11,156 nt of DNA from DAOTVC01 sp034437215 (GCA_034437215.1 DAOTVC010000049.1:1-11156); one strand, 5' to 3'; positions 1 to 7,650 are shown, counted from the stretch's first letter. Translations and numbers: made by a program. Notes: a model not told the origin generated them from the letters alone.

Positions 1-993
1 ATCAGGCAGAACAAGGCGACACGACGGTGGGTGATCTACGCGCCGGCGCGGGGGAAACGCCCCAAGGACTTCGCCGGGGAGCAGCAGGAGCGTGCTGACC
101 TGCCCGAGTTCGATGAGGATTGCCCCTTCTGTCCGGGCAACGAGGATGAGCTCCCCGAGATCCTCATGGAGCACGAGCCTCGTCTAGGAGACGGATGGCA
201 GGCGCGCGTCGTCCCTAACAAGTATCCGGCCCTCACACCGGAGGCGGAGGGTACCGAGCGCCGGCGGGAAGGGATCTACCGGACGATGCCCGCCTTCGGA
301 CGTCACGAGGTCATCATCGAGAGTCCGCGTCACGACCTGGACATCGCGACCATGTCCCTCGATGCGGTGAAGGCCGTCGTGGAGACCTACCACCGGCGGT
401 ACGTCGATCTCATGCGCACTCACCAGAACATGCAGGTCATCCTCTTTCGCAATCACGGGCCGCAGGCGGGCACCTCGCTCATTCATCCCCACTCGCAGCT
501 GATAGCCACGGGTCTGGTGCCGCAGTACATCCGTACCCGGGAGCAGGAGGCCCAGCGCTACTTCGACGAGTGGGGCCGCTGCGTCTTCTGTGACATGCTG
601 GCGTATGAGGTCGAAGAGAGGGCGCGGGTGATCTACGAGAACGACAACTTCGTCGCCTTCGTGCCCTTCGCTGCCGAGGTCCCCTTCGAGATCTGGATCA
701 TGCCGCGGCGGCACGAGGCGGACTTCGGTACCATCTCCATCGGGAAGCAGGAGGATCTGGCCCCCGCCCTTCACGAGGTGCTGGGGCTGCTCCGCGAACG
801 CCTGCACGACCCGGACTACAACTACGTCATCCACACGGCGCCCCAGTACAAGGCCGACGAGCCCCACCTGCACTGGTACGTGCAGGTACAGCCCCGGCTG
901 ACCCAGCAGGCGGGCTTCGAGATCGGCTCGGGCATGCGCATCAACCCCTCCATCCCCGAGGACGACGCGGCGTTCTTGCGCGGAGAAGAGTAA
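1..993 (+). CDS. galT: Galactose-1-phosphate uridylyltransferase, 5' end outside window
   Basis: Class I GalT of the HIT superfamily moves UMP from UDP-glucose to galactose-1-phosphate in the cytoplasmic Leloir pathway. The frame is open to the left edge: the first codons read IRQNKATRRWVIYAPARGKR, matching the family N-terminus, so the GTG at 31 is internal and only a few residues are missing. Counting codons from base 1, the zinc ligands expected from the E. coli enzyme are present: C41 and C44 (CPFC), H111 (SPRH) and H162. The nucleophile motif is HPHSQ at 162-166, with H164 as the catalytic histidine. A second CxxC pair (C194, C197) and the C-terminal HLHW motif (289-292) complete the duplicated HIT fold. 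About 331 codons are visible, normal for the family. An ADP-glucose phosphorylase-like specificity cannot be excluded from sequence alone. No UDP-glucose 4-epimerase or galactokinase gene is in view. Confidence 0.93.
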   Translation: MRQNKATRRWVIYAPARGKRPKDFAGEQQERADLPEFDEDCPFCPGNEDELPEILMEHEPRLGDGWQARVVPNKYPALTPEAEGTERRREGIYRTMPAFGRHEVIIESPRHDLDIATMSLDAVKAVVETYHRRYVDLMRTHQNMQVILFRNHGPQAGTSLIHPHSQLIATGLVPQYIRTREQEAQRYFDEWGRCVFCDMLAYEVEERARVIYENDNFVAFVPFAAEVPFEIWIMPRRHEADFGTISIGKQEDLAPALHEVLGLLRERLHDPDYNYVIHTAPQYKADEPHLHWYVQVQPRLTQQAGFEIGSGMRINPSIPEDDAAFLRGEE

Positions 994-1112
994 AAGTCAG
1001 AGAGTAGAGAGAAGTAAGATGCCAAACGGGTTCAGGAGAATCAAGGTGCGCAAGGTTGTTACCTGCTCCCTGATACCCAATCCCTTTCATTACAATTACA
1101 AGGAGGCTTTCA

Positions 1113-2018
1113 ATGGACTATGGACAACTGCTCAGCCGGACCTGGAATCTGATCTGGGAGTACAAATTTCTCATTCTTTTAGGAGTCTTGGTCGCCCTGG
1201 GGGGCGGTACCAGCACGGACTTTAACATCGACCTGTCTCGGGGGCGGAGTACACAGATCAATCTGCCCGAGGAGTTCAACTGGGGTGATTTCGAGGGGGA
1301 GTTCGATTTCGACCGTGATCTCAACATCCCCAACTTTGTCCCGGCCCTCGTCATTCCCACCTTCCTCTTCGGTCTCCTCATCGCGTTCGCCCTCTGGGTT
1401 CTTGCCACCATCGCCCGCGGCGGTCTGATCGCAGGGGCGAGCGCTTTGGATGCAGGGCTCTCCTCCAACTTCAGTGCAGCCTGGTCGGCAGGTTGGCAGA
1501 AGGGCTGGCGCCTGCTGGGGATCAGCCTCCTGCCCGCCATCCCGACCTTCTTCACCTTTCTGCTGGGGATTATCAGTTTCGTGGGCGTCGCCGGTATCTA
1601 CGCCCTCTTGGGAGAAGGCTTTGCAACGCCTATCGGCGTGGGATTGGTACCGGTGCTCATCGGTGCGACCTGCGTCCTCTTCCCCATCGCACTCATCCTG
1701 GGTCTCCTGGCGACCTTTGCCTACCGGGCCTGCATGTTCGAGGATTTGGGGGTGTTCGCTTCCTACCGGCGGGGCTTCAACGTCCTCATCGAGAACATCG
1801 GTGAGGTCGTCGTCCTCTTCCTCATTCAGGTTGGTATAGGCATCGTTCTTGGCTTTCTGCTCTTGATCCCCTCCATCTGCTGCCTGCTGTGGCCCGTGCT
1901 GCTGGTCGTACGTGGGGCCATCGCCGCTTACTTCTCGACGCTGTGGACGCTGGCCTGGCGTCGCTGGACCGAGGTAATCACGCCACCGGAGGGTGTGGAA
2001 CCGATGGCTGCTCTGTGA
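1113..2018 (+). CDS. Multi-pass membrane protein of unknown function
   Basis: 301 residues with roughly six hydrophobic segments: about 17-33, 75-98, two between 135 and 170, one near 178-205, and two between 230 and 280. A polar, acidic loop (about 40-72) lies between the first two. The protein ends in an aromatic stretch (YFSTLWTLAWRRW) and a short polar tail. The pattern resembles the integral membrane domain of glycerophosphodiester phosphodiesterase-type or DUF975-like proteins, but I see no catalytic motif and do not assign a function. The start is secure: AAGGAGG at 1100-1106 lies 6 bases before the ATG. It follows galT by 119 bases in the same direction; I found no convincing promoter in that gap, so read-through from galT is possible. 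Confidence 0.85.
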   Translation: MDYGQLLSRTWNLIWEYKFLILLGVLVALGGGTSTDFNIDLSRGRSTQINLPEEFNWGDFEGEFDFDRDLNIPNFVPALVIPTFLFGLLIAFALWVLATIARGGLIAGASALDAGLSSNFSAAWSAGWQKGWRLLGISLLPAIPTFFTFLLGIISFVGVAGIYALLGEGFATPIGVGLVPVLIGATCVLFPIALILGLLATFAYRACMFEDLGVFASYRRGFNVLIENIGEVVVLFLIQVGIGIVLGFLLLIPSICCLLWPVLLVVRGAIAAYFSTLWTLAWRRWTEVITPPEGVEPMAAL

Positions 2019-2061
2019 TGTCCTGCACGAAGAACGAAGGCTATTGATCCGGTTTGTAGTA

Positions 2062-2075
2062 GGCGCTTCAGTGCC
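2062..2075. repeat. Small hairpin, 5-bp stem
   Basis: GGCGC-TTCA-GTGCC forms a 5-bp stem with one G-T pair just before the MITE target site. No T-run follows, so it is not a good intrinsic terminator for the membrane protein gene. Its role is unknown. Confidence 0.35.
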
Positions 2076-2077
2076 GT

Positions 2078-2086
2078 AAATGTAAA
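2078..2086. repeat. Left copy of 9-bp target-site duplication
   Basis: AAATGTAAA abuts the left terminal inverted repeat of the element and is repeated exactly at 2207-2215. Because GGG follows in both places, the duplication could also be read as 12 bp (AAATGTAAAGGG). The symmetry of the inverted repeats favours 9 bp. Confidence 0.75.
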
Positions 2087-2206
2087 GGGTGTGTTTCAAT
2101 CCAGTTGGGAGCTATCCGTGGCTGAAACGTAAAGCGTGAAACGTGAGGGCCTCACGGTTTACGTTTCACGTTTCACGCCTCGGTTTAACTCAAGTGAAAC
2201 ACACCC
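2087..2206. mobile_element. 120-bp MITE-like palindromic element
   Basis: The ends are exact 12-bp inverted repeats, GGGTGTGTTTCA (2087-2098) and TGAAACACACCC (2195-2206), directly flanked by identical 9-bp copies of AAATGTAAA. The inside is also palindromic. Imperfect arms of about 29 bp containing GTGAAAC/GTAAA(A/G)C heptamers close on a perfect core CGTGAGG-G-CCTCACG (2142-2156). The whole element could fold into one long hairpin. It has no coding capacity. Size, terminal repeats, target duplication and lack of a gene together define a non-autonomous miniature inverted-repeat transposable element. The parent transposase is not in the window; a 9-bp duplication is seen in several IS families, so I do not assign one. 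Removing the element and one duplication copy would leave a 79-base gap between the flanking genes. Confidence 0.8.
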
Positions 2207-2215
2207 AAATGTAAA
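2207..2215. repeat. Right copy of 9-bp target-site duplication
   Basis: AAATGTAAA, identical to 2078-2086. It runs straight into the GGGGG that acts as ribosome binding site for the dehydrogenase gene, so the insertion ends about 20 bases before the ATG. Confidence 0.75.
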
Positions 2216-2226
2216 GGGGGTAACTG

Positions 2227-3150
<924 letters not shown>

Positions 3151-3161
3151 AAGTACGGCAA

Positions 3162-3189
3162 AGCCCCGGAGGTCGCGACCTCCGGGGCT
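3162..3189. terminator. Bidirectional hairpin terminator between convergent genes
   Basis: A perfect 28-bp palindrome with arms AGCCCCGGAGGTCG and CGACCTCCGGGGCT starts 11 bases after the dehydrogenase stop and ends 12 bases before the DUF456 stop on the other strand. The downstream T-runs are short on both sides (CTCTTG one way, CTTTG the other). Termination therefore probably rests on the very stable stem. A position between two convergent genes fits a shared terminator. Confidence 0.8.
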
Positions 3190-3201
3190 CTTGTGTGGCT
3201 T

Positions 3202-3699
3202 TCAGAGGGCCCAGGCCCAGATAGCCCAGAGCACGATAATCACGATGCCGATGGCAAAGCGGGCGACGAAGGCCCAGCCGAAGCCGTAGAACATCTGCTT
3301 CATCGTCTCCAGCGCCTCCTGAGCGTCCTTACGATAGCTGTACTCCATCAGGAAGATGGCAAGGAGGGCCGCGACGATGCCCCCCAGGGGCGTGAGCAGC
3401 AGGCTGGCGACGAAGGCTGCCAGGAGGGCCACGGCGATGGAGGTCCAGCGGGCGCCCGACTTCCGGGCCGTCGCCCCCATCAGGAAGTTGTCGGCCACCC
3501 AGCCCAGGATGGTCAGGAGTGAGATAAAGACGAAGAGCACCAGCCCCAGCCTTCCGAAGCCGAAGATGAGCCCGTGGAGCAGCGTGAAGGCCCAGATGAC
3601 GGTGATGCCCGGAAAGAAAGGGATCACCAGGCCGAAGAGGCCGATGAGCATGGCGGCCAACATGGCAAAGTGCAGGAGATTCTCAGCGATAGGATCCAT
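3202..3699 (-). CDS. DUF456 family small membrane protein
   Basis: 165 residues, almost all hydrophobic, with segments at about 9-30, 32-50, 52-72, 87-118 (probably two) and 143-164. The motifs GLVIPFFPGITVIW, ADNFLMG and a GGIVAALLAIFLMEY stretch are typical of DUF456, a bacterial inner-membrane family of unknown function. A loop near 118-135 is charged and probably cytoplasmic. Start: on the coding strand GGGGGAGG precedes the ATG by about 6 bases. It is convergent with the dehydrogenase gene and shares its terminator. An extended -10 motif lies about 25 bases upstream, and the diverged MITE end begins just beyond it. Confidence 0.88.
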   Translation of the reverse strand: MDPIAENLLHFAMLAAMLIGLFGLVIPFFPGITVIWAFTLLHGLIFGFGRLGLVLFVFISLLTILGWVADNFLMGATARKSGARWTSIAVALLAAFVASLLLTPLGGIVAALLAIFLMEYSYRKDAQEALETMKQMFYGFGWAFVARFAIGIVIIVLWAIWAWAL

Positions 3700-3724
3700 C
3701 CGTTACCCTCCCCCTTTTGAGCCG

Positions 3725-3733
3725 ATTGTACCA
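3725..3733 (-). promoter_or_regulatory. Candidate extended -10 promoter for the DUF456 gene
   Basis: On the coding strand TGGTACAAT (TGn plus a 5/6 match to TATAAT) lies 25 bases before the ATG. No good -35 is visible at 17 bp; that position falls at the outer end of the MITE remnant (3754). It would give a leader of about 20 bases. Confidence 0.45.
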
Positions 3734-3753
3734 CATCCGTGTAGAAGTGGATA

Positions 3754-3804
3754 GGGTCTGCTTCAGTTGAGTTAAGCCGAAGCGTGACGCGTGAAACGTG
3801 ATCC
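3754..3804. mobile_element. Diverged partial copy of the same MITE family
   Basis: Read inward from 3754, this stretch aligns without gaps to the reverse complement of the right end of the 120-bp element (2206 back to 2156) with 42 of 51 bases identical. It shares GGGT, TTCA, TTGAGTTAA, CCGA, GCGTGA and CGTGAAACGT in order. The second half is absent: the next bases are the end of the lipoprotein gene. No target duplication can be recognised. It is older than the intact copy, or a solo end. Confidence 0.7.
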
Positions 3805-3809
3805 TCGCT

Positions 3810-4220
3810 TCAGAAGTAGCCCTCGCATTCCCACCCACCGTCGGGCGTGTAGGTGCAGTGGTTCATACCCGGTCGCTCGTAGCTGAACTCCAGCCGGTAG
3901 CCCTCCTCGGTTCTCTCGTAGAGGATGGGCTTGCCGTCGTAACTCTCGGGAACGTGATCCACCCAGTCGGACGCCAGGGCATCGAGGGAGTCGGGGTAGG
4001 TGCCGTGCGCCTCTTCGTAGGCTGCCAGCCCCTCGATGAGAGGTTGGCAGAGGGCATAGCCCTGCTCGGCCTTCCTCCCCTCACCGGGAGCAGTACAGGC
4101 CAGGATGCTCAGCAGCAGAAGGGCGACCAGCAGGGCGCGATGAGTTCGTGACTCTATTCGAAGCGCCACCCTCTCACCCCTCCCGCTCGCACGGGTGTAG
4201 AAGTTGTGAGTAAGTTTCAT
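3810..4220 (-). CDS. Small predicted lipoprotein, unknown function
   Basis: 136 residues. A hydrophobic stretch (about 29-41) ends in the lipobox LSILAC, so Cys42 should be lipidated and the protein anchored outside the inner membrane. The mature part (about 95 residues) has EEAHGTYPDSLDAL, reminiscent of the soluble region of type II secretion pseudopilins (GspG-like), then a beta-rich tail with two cysteines (NHCTYTPDGGWECEG). The likeness is weak and I assign no function. The ATG has GGAGG 6 bases upstream but gives an unusually long 28-residue leader. GTG at 4169, also preceded by GGAGGGG, would give a more typical signal peptide of 25 residues. The stop lies a few bases from the MITE remnant. 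Confidence 0.75.
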   Translation of the reverse strand: MKLTHNFYTRASGRGERVALRIESRTHRALLVALLLLSILACTAPGEGRKAEQGYALCQPLIEGLAAYEEAHGTYPDSLDALASDWVDHVPESYDGKPILYERTEEGYRLEFSYERPGMNHCTYTPDGGWECEGYF

Positions 4221-4245
4221 CTTCTTCCTCCATTACGGTACGGTA

Positions 4246-4308
4246 GTGAACAGTGAGAGGTGAGAGGTGCGTAGGGCTTAGGGATCAGGGATGGGGGACT
4301 GGGAGGGA
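4246..4308 (+). repeat. Degenerate 7-bp-period repeat tract
   Basis: Nine units of seven bases drift from GTGAGAG through GTGCGTA and GGGCTTA to GGGATCA and GGGATGG. By hand count, 37 of 56 bases match the base seven positions later (about 66%, against 25% expected by chance). It fills the gap between the DHH gene stop (4312) and the lipoprotein start (4220). Confidence 0.6.
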
Positions 4309-4311
4309 TGA

Positions 4312-5331
4312 TCAGGCTCTGCCCTTTCGTAGATTATTGTCTCCATCCCCCAGTGTGCTCACTAGGTGCTGCACGGTCAGCGCCCGCAGCGCCCCCTCGT
4401 CCAGGGCCGCAATGACCCGGCCCGTCGTCGGCGTCCCCCAGGTCTCCTCACCACCCGCGCTCTCCGCGACCTTCCGCGCCACGATCTCCAGGTCGAGCCC
4501 CGCCTGCGCGGCGAAGGTGGGGGTGCTCTCCACCATCACCATGGAACGCTCGCCCTTGGGAAAGGAGACCAGGGCCAGGTCCCCGCCCAGGCGGAGGAGG
4601 GCCGCGATCACGACGAAGCCGTGGTCGTGGGAGTCGGTCCCCGTCACCAGGAGGCTCCCTGCACCCACCCGCTGCTCCTGCACTCCGCGCAGGGCTGCGA
4701 GGGCGGCCGAACGGCGGGCGGCGCTGCGTTGGGGGCTGTCCACGGCTGCCAGCACGTCCTCCATGCGGATCCCGGCTGCCTCCAGGAGCGCCGCCAGGCT
4801 GCGGAGGCTCCCCGGACCGGCGAACTTCAGCCACTCGGTGTCGGTGACGATGCCCGCCCCCAGCGCCAGCCCCATCTCCGGGCTGATGGGCAGCGCGTGG
4901 GCGACCAAGAGATCGACGAGGATGGCGCTCGTCGCCGCGCGGGGCTCGACCCACGCCCACTCCGCATCCTCCGCCAGCTCGCTGTGGAAGTCGTGCTCCC
5001 CGTGGCGGAACCACCGCGTCGTGTGGTGATCGAAGAGGGCGTAGCGCGAGGGCAGCGGCAGGCCCAGCAGGTCGAGGCTGGGCGTGTCGTAGATGATGGT
5101 GTAGTCGTAACCGGCGGGTTCGGGATCGAGGAGCGGCGTGAAGCCCAGCGCCTCCGCCAGGTCCCGGGCGGAGGCCTTGAGCCCCTGGGCGGCGCCCACG
5201 TCACCGGGCAGCAGGCGGCTGAGGGCGTAGGCGCTCCCCAGCGCGTCGCAGTCGGCGTCCCGGTGGGCGACGTGCAGGAGTCGTTTGCCCCGCATGGCCT
5301 TCAGGAACTCGGGGAAGTCGTCGCTGCTCAT
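4312..5331 (-). CDS. DHH-family phosphoesterase
   Basis: 339 residues with the four N-terminal metal-binding motifs of the DHH superfamily: HRDADCDALGS (H23, D27, D29), YDTPS (D82), FDHH (101-103) and GIVTDTEW (D164). Members cleave phosphodiesters or phosphates using two metals; nearest in layout are NrnA-like nanoRNase/pAp phosphatases. The C-terminal DHHA1 region has GG at 293-294, but the usual GGHxxAAG is replaced by GGEETWGTPTTGR, with no histidine. The substrate may therefore differ from NrnA. Its ATG lies 7 bases after the O-methyltransferase stop with no ribosome site of its own, which implies translational coupling. It is the last gene of the leftward operon, and no hairpin terminator follows. 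Confidence 0.88.
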   Translation of the reverse strand: MSSDDFPEFLKAMRGKRLLHVAHRDADCDALGSAYALSRLLPGDVGAAQGLKASARDLAEALGFTPLLDPEPAGYDYTIIYDTPSLDLLGLPLPSRYALFDHHTTRWFRHGEHDFHSELAEDAEWAWVEPRAATSAILVDLLVAHALPISPEMGLALGAGIVTDTEWLKFAGPGSLRSLAALLEAAGIRMEDVLAAVDSPQRSAARRSAALAALRGVQEQRVGAGSLLVTGTDSHDHGFVVIAALLRLGGDLALVSFPKGERSMVMVESTPTFAAQAGLDLEIVARKVAESAGGEETWGTPTTGRVIAALDEGALRALTVQHLVSTLGDGDNNLRKGRA

Positions 5332-5338
5332 GGTCGCA

Positions 5339-6001
5339 TCAGCGCTTGCGCACGAGCATCAGCCCATCGGCGATGGGCACCAGACTGAGATCGACGCGCG
5401 GGTCGGTGTGGAGCTTGCGGTTCAATCTCTGGATCGCCAGCGTCCCCTCGCTGGGAGGACTCTCGTGGACCACCCGCCCCTTCCGCAGCACGTTGTCGAT
5501 GGTGATGAGCCCTCCCGGTCGGAGCAGCGTCAAGCACTGCTCGTAGTAGGTGTCGTAGCCCGTCTTGTCGGCGTCGATGAAGGCGAAGTCGAAGCTGCCG
5601 CCCTGTCCCTCCTCGATCAGCCGGTCGAGCGTCTCCGCCGCGGGGGCCAGGTGCAGATCGATCTTGTCGTCGACGCCTGCCTCCTTCCAGTAGCGGCGGG
5701 CCACGGTCGTCCACGCCTCGCTGACGTCGCAGGCCACGATCTGGCCCTCATCGGGCAGGGCCAGGGCAACCCAGAGGGCGCTGTAGCCGGTGAAGACGCC
5801 GATCTCCAGCGTGCGCTGCGCCCCGATCAGCTTGATGAGGAAGGCCATGAACTGCCCCTGCTCGGGGGAGATCTGGCAGTTCGACGCGGGCATGCCCGCC
5901 GTCTCCTCGCGCAGCTGCTCCAGCAGTGGAGGCTCCCGCAGGGAGACGTCGAGGATGTAGTCGTACAGTTGGTCGTCCACGGTTATCGTTTCGCGTGTCA
6001 T
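5339..6001 (-). CDS. SAM-dependent O-methyltransferase, family 3
   Basis: 220 residues, full length for the caffeoyl-CoA O-methyltransferase-like (Methyltransf_3) family, cytosolic and usually divalent-metal dependent. The SAM-binding motif I is LEIGVFTGYS (65-74). The acidic residue CDVS (91-94) should hold the SAM ribose. IDADK (142-146) and IDN (168-170) supply the expected metal ligands D143 and D169/N170. Bacterial members methylate catechol-type or other small hydroxylated substrates; the true substrate cannot be read here. The ATG is preceded by AAAGGA at about 8 bases. It follows the hydrolase remnant by 22 bases and is coupled to the DHH gene by a 7-base gap. Confidence 0.92.
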   Translation of the reverse strand: MTRETITVDDQLYDYILDVSLREPPLLEQLREETAGMPASNCQISPEQGQFMAFLIKLIGAQRTLEIGVFTGYSALWVALALPDEGQIVACDVSEAWTTVARRYWKEAGVDDKIDLHLAPAAETLDRLIEEGQGGSFDFAFIDADKTGYDTYYEQCLTLLRPGGLITIDNVLRKGRVVHESPPSEGTLAIQRLNRKLHTDPRVDLSLVPIADGLMLVRKR

Positions 6002-6023
6002 GGGGTTCCTTTCGTTCTCTCTG

Positions 6024-6201
6024 TTACTCTTCGACGGCTCCCAGCCAGCGCGCGACGTCGCTCAGGGCGCTCTCCGGCTGGGAGAAGAAGAGGAAGTGAT
6101 CCTCGTTGGGGCAGGAAAGGGAGGGTGGCGAGGAGCAGAAGGGCGTAGAGCCCGCCCAGGGATAAGAGAAGGGCCTTAGCGATAGGAGAGAGGCGGCGCA
6201 C
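6024..6201 (-). pseudogene. Remnant of a probable membrane-anchored alpha/beta hydrolase
   Basis: Two pieces in different frames look like the two ends of one gene. From a GTG at 6201, which follows GGAG and the lipoprotein stop by 6 bases, the sequence reads MRRLSPIAKALLLSLGGLYA and on to LPFLPQ, a convincing N-terminal membrane anchor. Near 6115 a second frame takes over with NEDHFLFFSQPESALSDVAR and then WLGAVEE before TAA at 6024. This resembles the C-terminal catalytic-His region (DHF) of alpha/beta hydrolases and has the same GC-rich third positions as real genes here. The catalytic core with the GxSxG elbow is missing, so an internal deletion joined the ends out of frame. Alternatively the 67-residue reading of the first frame to 5998 is a small gene overlapping the next start, but its arginine-rich tail looks random. 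Confidence 0.5.
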
Positions 6202-6207
6202 GGCGAC

Positions 6208-6675
6208 TCAGCTCCAGTAGGTGTAGATCTCCACGAGCGCCATCCCATCTTCCAGAGTCGTGAGCGTCACCTCGGCGTAGGCGGCGCCCCCTCCCGGGGC
6301 GATGACGTAGGTCCGCGTGCCGTCGTCGACATCCGGCGCGCTCTCCTGCAGTCCGGGCGACTCCGTCGCCCACGCCTCGATCTCCGCCTCGGGAGCCCGG
6401 AAGGAGACGCGGAAGGCGCGGGTGAAGGCCGAGCCCTCCGTCTCGATCTCCAGCTCCGCGGCGGACGGGGGCAGAGGAGCCAAACGGGACCACTCCAGGG
6501 CCGTCTCGAGAGCCCCGTCGTCCCTGCGAACTGCCTCACGCCTCCCGACCCTGCAGCCCGCCGTCAACAGGACGAGGAGGGCGAACACCCCAAGGGTGAC
6601 GGAGCGCACCCTCAGGGCGCTTCTTCCCCGGGTCTCCCGAAATGTGTGGTGAAGGGGCACGAAGCGAAAGTCCAT
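6208..6675 (-). CDS. Predicted lipoprotein, unknown function
   Basis: 155 residues. The hydrophobic segment (about 26-40) ends in the lipobox LLTAGC, with lipidation expected at Cys41. The mature domain (about 115 residues) alternates short hydrophobic strands and acidic turns (ELEIETEGSAFTRAFRVSF, then AYAEVTLTTL and LVEIYTYWS), suggesting a small beta-rich extracytoplasmic domain. I recognise no named family. The ATG directly abuts the stop of the upstream acetyltransferase (TGAATG), implying coupled translation. That start gives a long leader of 25 residues; a GTG at codon 23 would give a more usual signal peptide. The hydrolase remnant begins 6 bases downstream. Confidence 0.75.
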   Translation of the reverse strand: MDFRFVPLHHTFRETRGRSALRVRSVTLGVFALLVLLTAGCRVGRREAVRRDDGALETALEWSRLAPLPPSAAELEIETEGSAFTRAFRVSFRAPEAEIEAWATESPGLQESAPDVDDGTRTYVIAPGGGAAYAEVTLTTLEDGMALVEIYTYWS

Positions 6676-7605
6676 TCACCACTCCTTGTGCCAGCGCTCC
6701 AGGAGCTTGTACTCCTCACCCATCACCGAGGCGTAGAGGGCGTTCGCCGCCATCGAGTAGCCTGCCACCGTCGCCAGGACGGCGCCCCGCTCCTTGAGCC
6801 GGCGCAGCCCCTCGAAGAGGACGGCCTTCCCCAATCCGCGCCGTTGGTGCTCCGGCGCGGCCCCCACCGGCTCGAAGTAGCCGGTGCGGGTCACGTCGTC
6901 GAACCAGACGGTGCAGAAGGCGCCGAACTCGCCGTCGGGGGCGACGGCGACGATGTCGAGTCCCCGGCGGTACATGGGGATGCTCTGGATGTTGTGGTAC
7001 CACTCCCACCCGTCGTACTTCTCATCGGGCTCGTCGGGATGGAAGGCGCGCCACGAGACCCAGCTGCGGGCGGGCAGCTCCTCCTCGCCCCCCAGGGGGC
7101 GCACGCTGTACCCAGGTAGGAGTTCGGGCTGGGGGATGGGGCCGTCGAGGAAGCGGCGGCGCTGGTACTCGGGCCACTCGCCCTTCCGGTAGCCCAGGCG
7201 CTGCAGGAGCTGCTGGCGGAGCGTGTCGTGGGCGTGGGCCCAGACGGTCAAGCGCTCCTTCCCCTCCTCCGTCGTCTCGGCGAGCTCCTCCTCGGCGACC
7301 CGGACCATCTCCTCCTCCAGATCTGCCGTGCGGGCGGCGGGGTGGACCTGGAGGAAGGCCTCGCCGGGCCCCTCGGGGTTGAGGACGGCGCCGATGGCGC
7401 CCTCCTCTGTCTCCCAGATGAAGATCACGTCCTCGATGGTGGGGATCTCCTCGCAGTTCCGCACGACGTGCCAGCGCCAGTAGTCGAGCCGCGCGGCCTG
7501 CCAGTTCTGCTCGTGTCGCCCGTTGAGTAGGAAGGTCTCACGTAGAAAGGCACGGATGCGCCAGTAGTCCTCTTCGGTTCGATAGTTTCGCAGCTTTAGA
7601 TCCAT
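6676..7605 (-). CDS. GNAT-family N-acetyltransferase, two-domain
   Basis: 309 residues, about twice the size of one GNAT domain. The C-terminal half carries the acetyl-CoA pyrophosphate loop in AAPEHQRRGLGKAVL (Q254 to A261), preceded by the beta-strand pair EFGAFCTVWFDD and YFEPVG. The N-terminal half (about 1-150) has a GNAT-like outline (WETEEGAIGAVLN, then AHDTLRQQLLQRLGYRKGEW) but lacks the glycine loop, as in mycothiol-synthase-like tandem GNATs. The substrate is unknown. The ATG has GGAGGG about 5 bases upstream, and a good promoter lies at 7651-7679. It heads the leftward operon and shares many blocks with the GNAT gene just upstream, suggesting an old tandem duplication. Confidence 0.9.
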   Translation of the reverse strand: MDLKLRNYRTEEDYWRIRAFLRETFLLNGRHEQNWQAARLDYWRWHVVRNCEEIPTIEDVIFIWETEEGAIGAVLNPEGPGEAFLQVHPAARTADLEEEMVRVAEEELAETTEEGKERLTVWAHAHDTLRQQLLQRLGYRKGEWPEYQRRRFLDGPIPQPELLPGYSVRPLGGEEELPARSWVSWRAFHPDEPDEKYDGWEWYHNIQSIPMYRRGLDIVAVAPDGEFGAFCTVWFDDVTRTGYFEPVGAAPEHQRRGLGKAVLFEGLRRLKERGAVLATVAGYSMAANALYASVMGEEYKLLERWHKEW

Positions 7606-7650
7606 GGTCTCCCTCCTCGTGGAATTGAGGGCTTGTGGTGCCCCTCCAGA

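Noticed and set aside
184..873. Long antisense frames opposite galT and other genes (also 1179-2099, 4366-5388, 7891-8793)
   Set aside because: High-GC shadow frames: low-complexity composition, no motifs, each opposite a gene with clear family motifs.
1091..1096. TACAAT as a -10 box for the membrane protein gene
   Set aside because: It lies 4 bases before the Shine-Dalgarno site, so transcription would start inside the ribosome site, and no -35 is visible.
1019..1225. 68-codon open frame between galT and the membrane protein
   Set aside because: It overlaps the well-supported membrane protein start and shows no domain or coding character.
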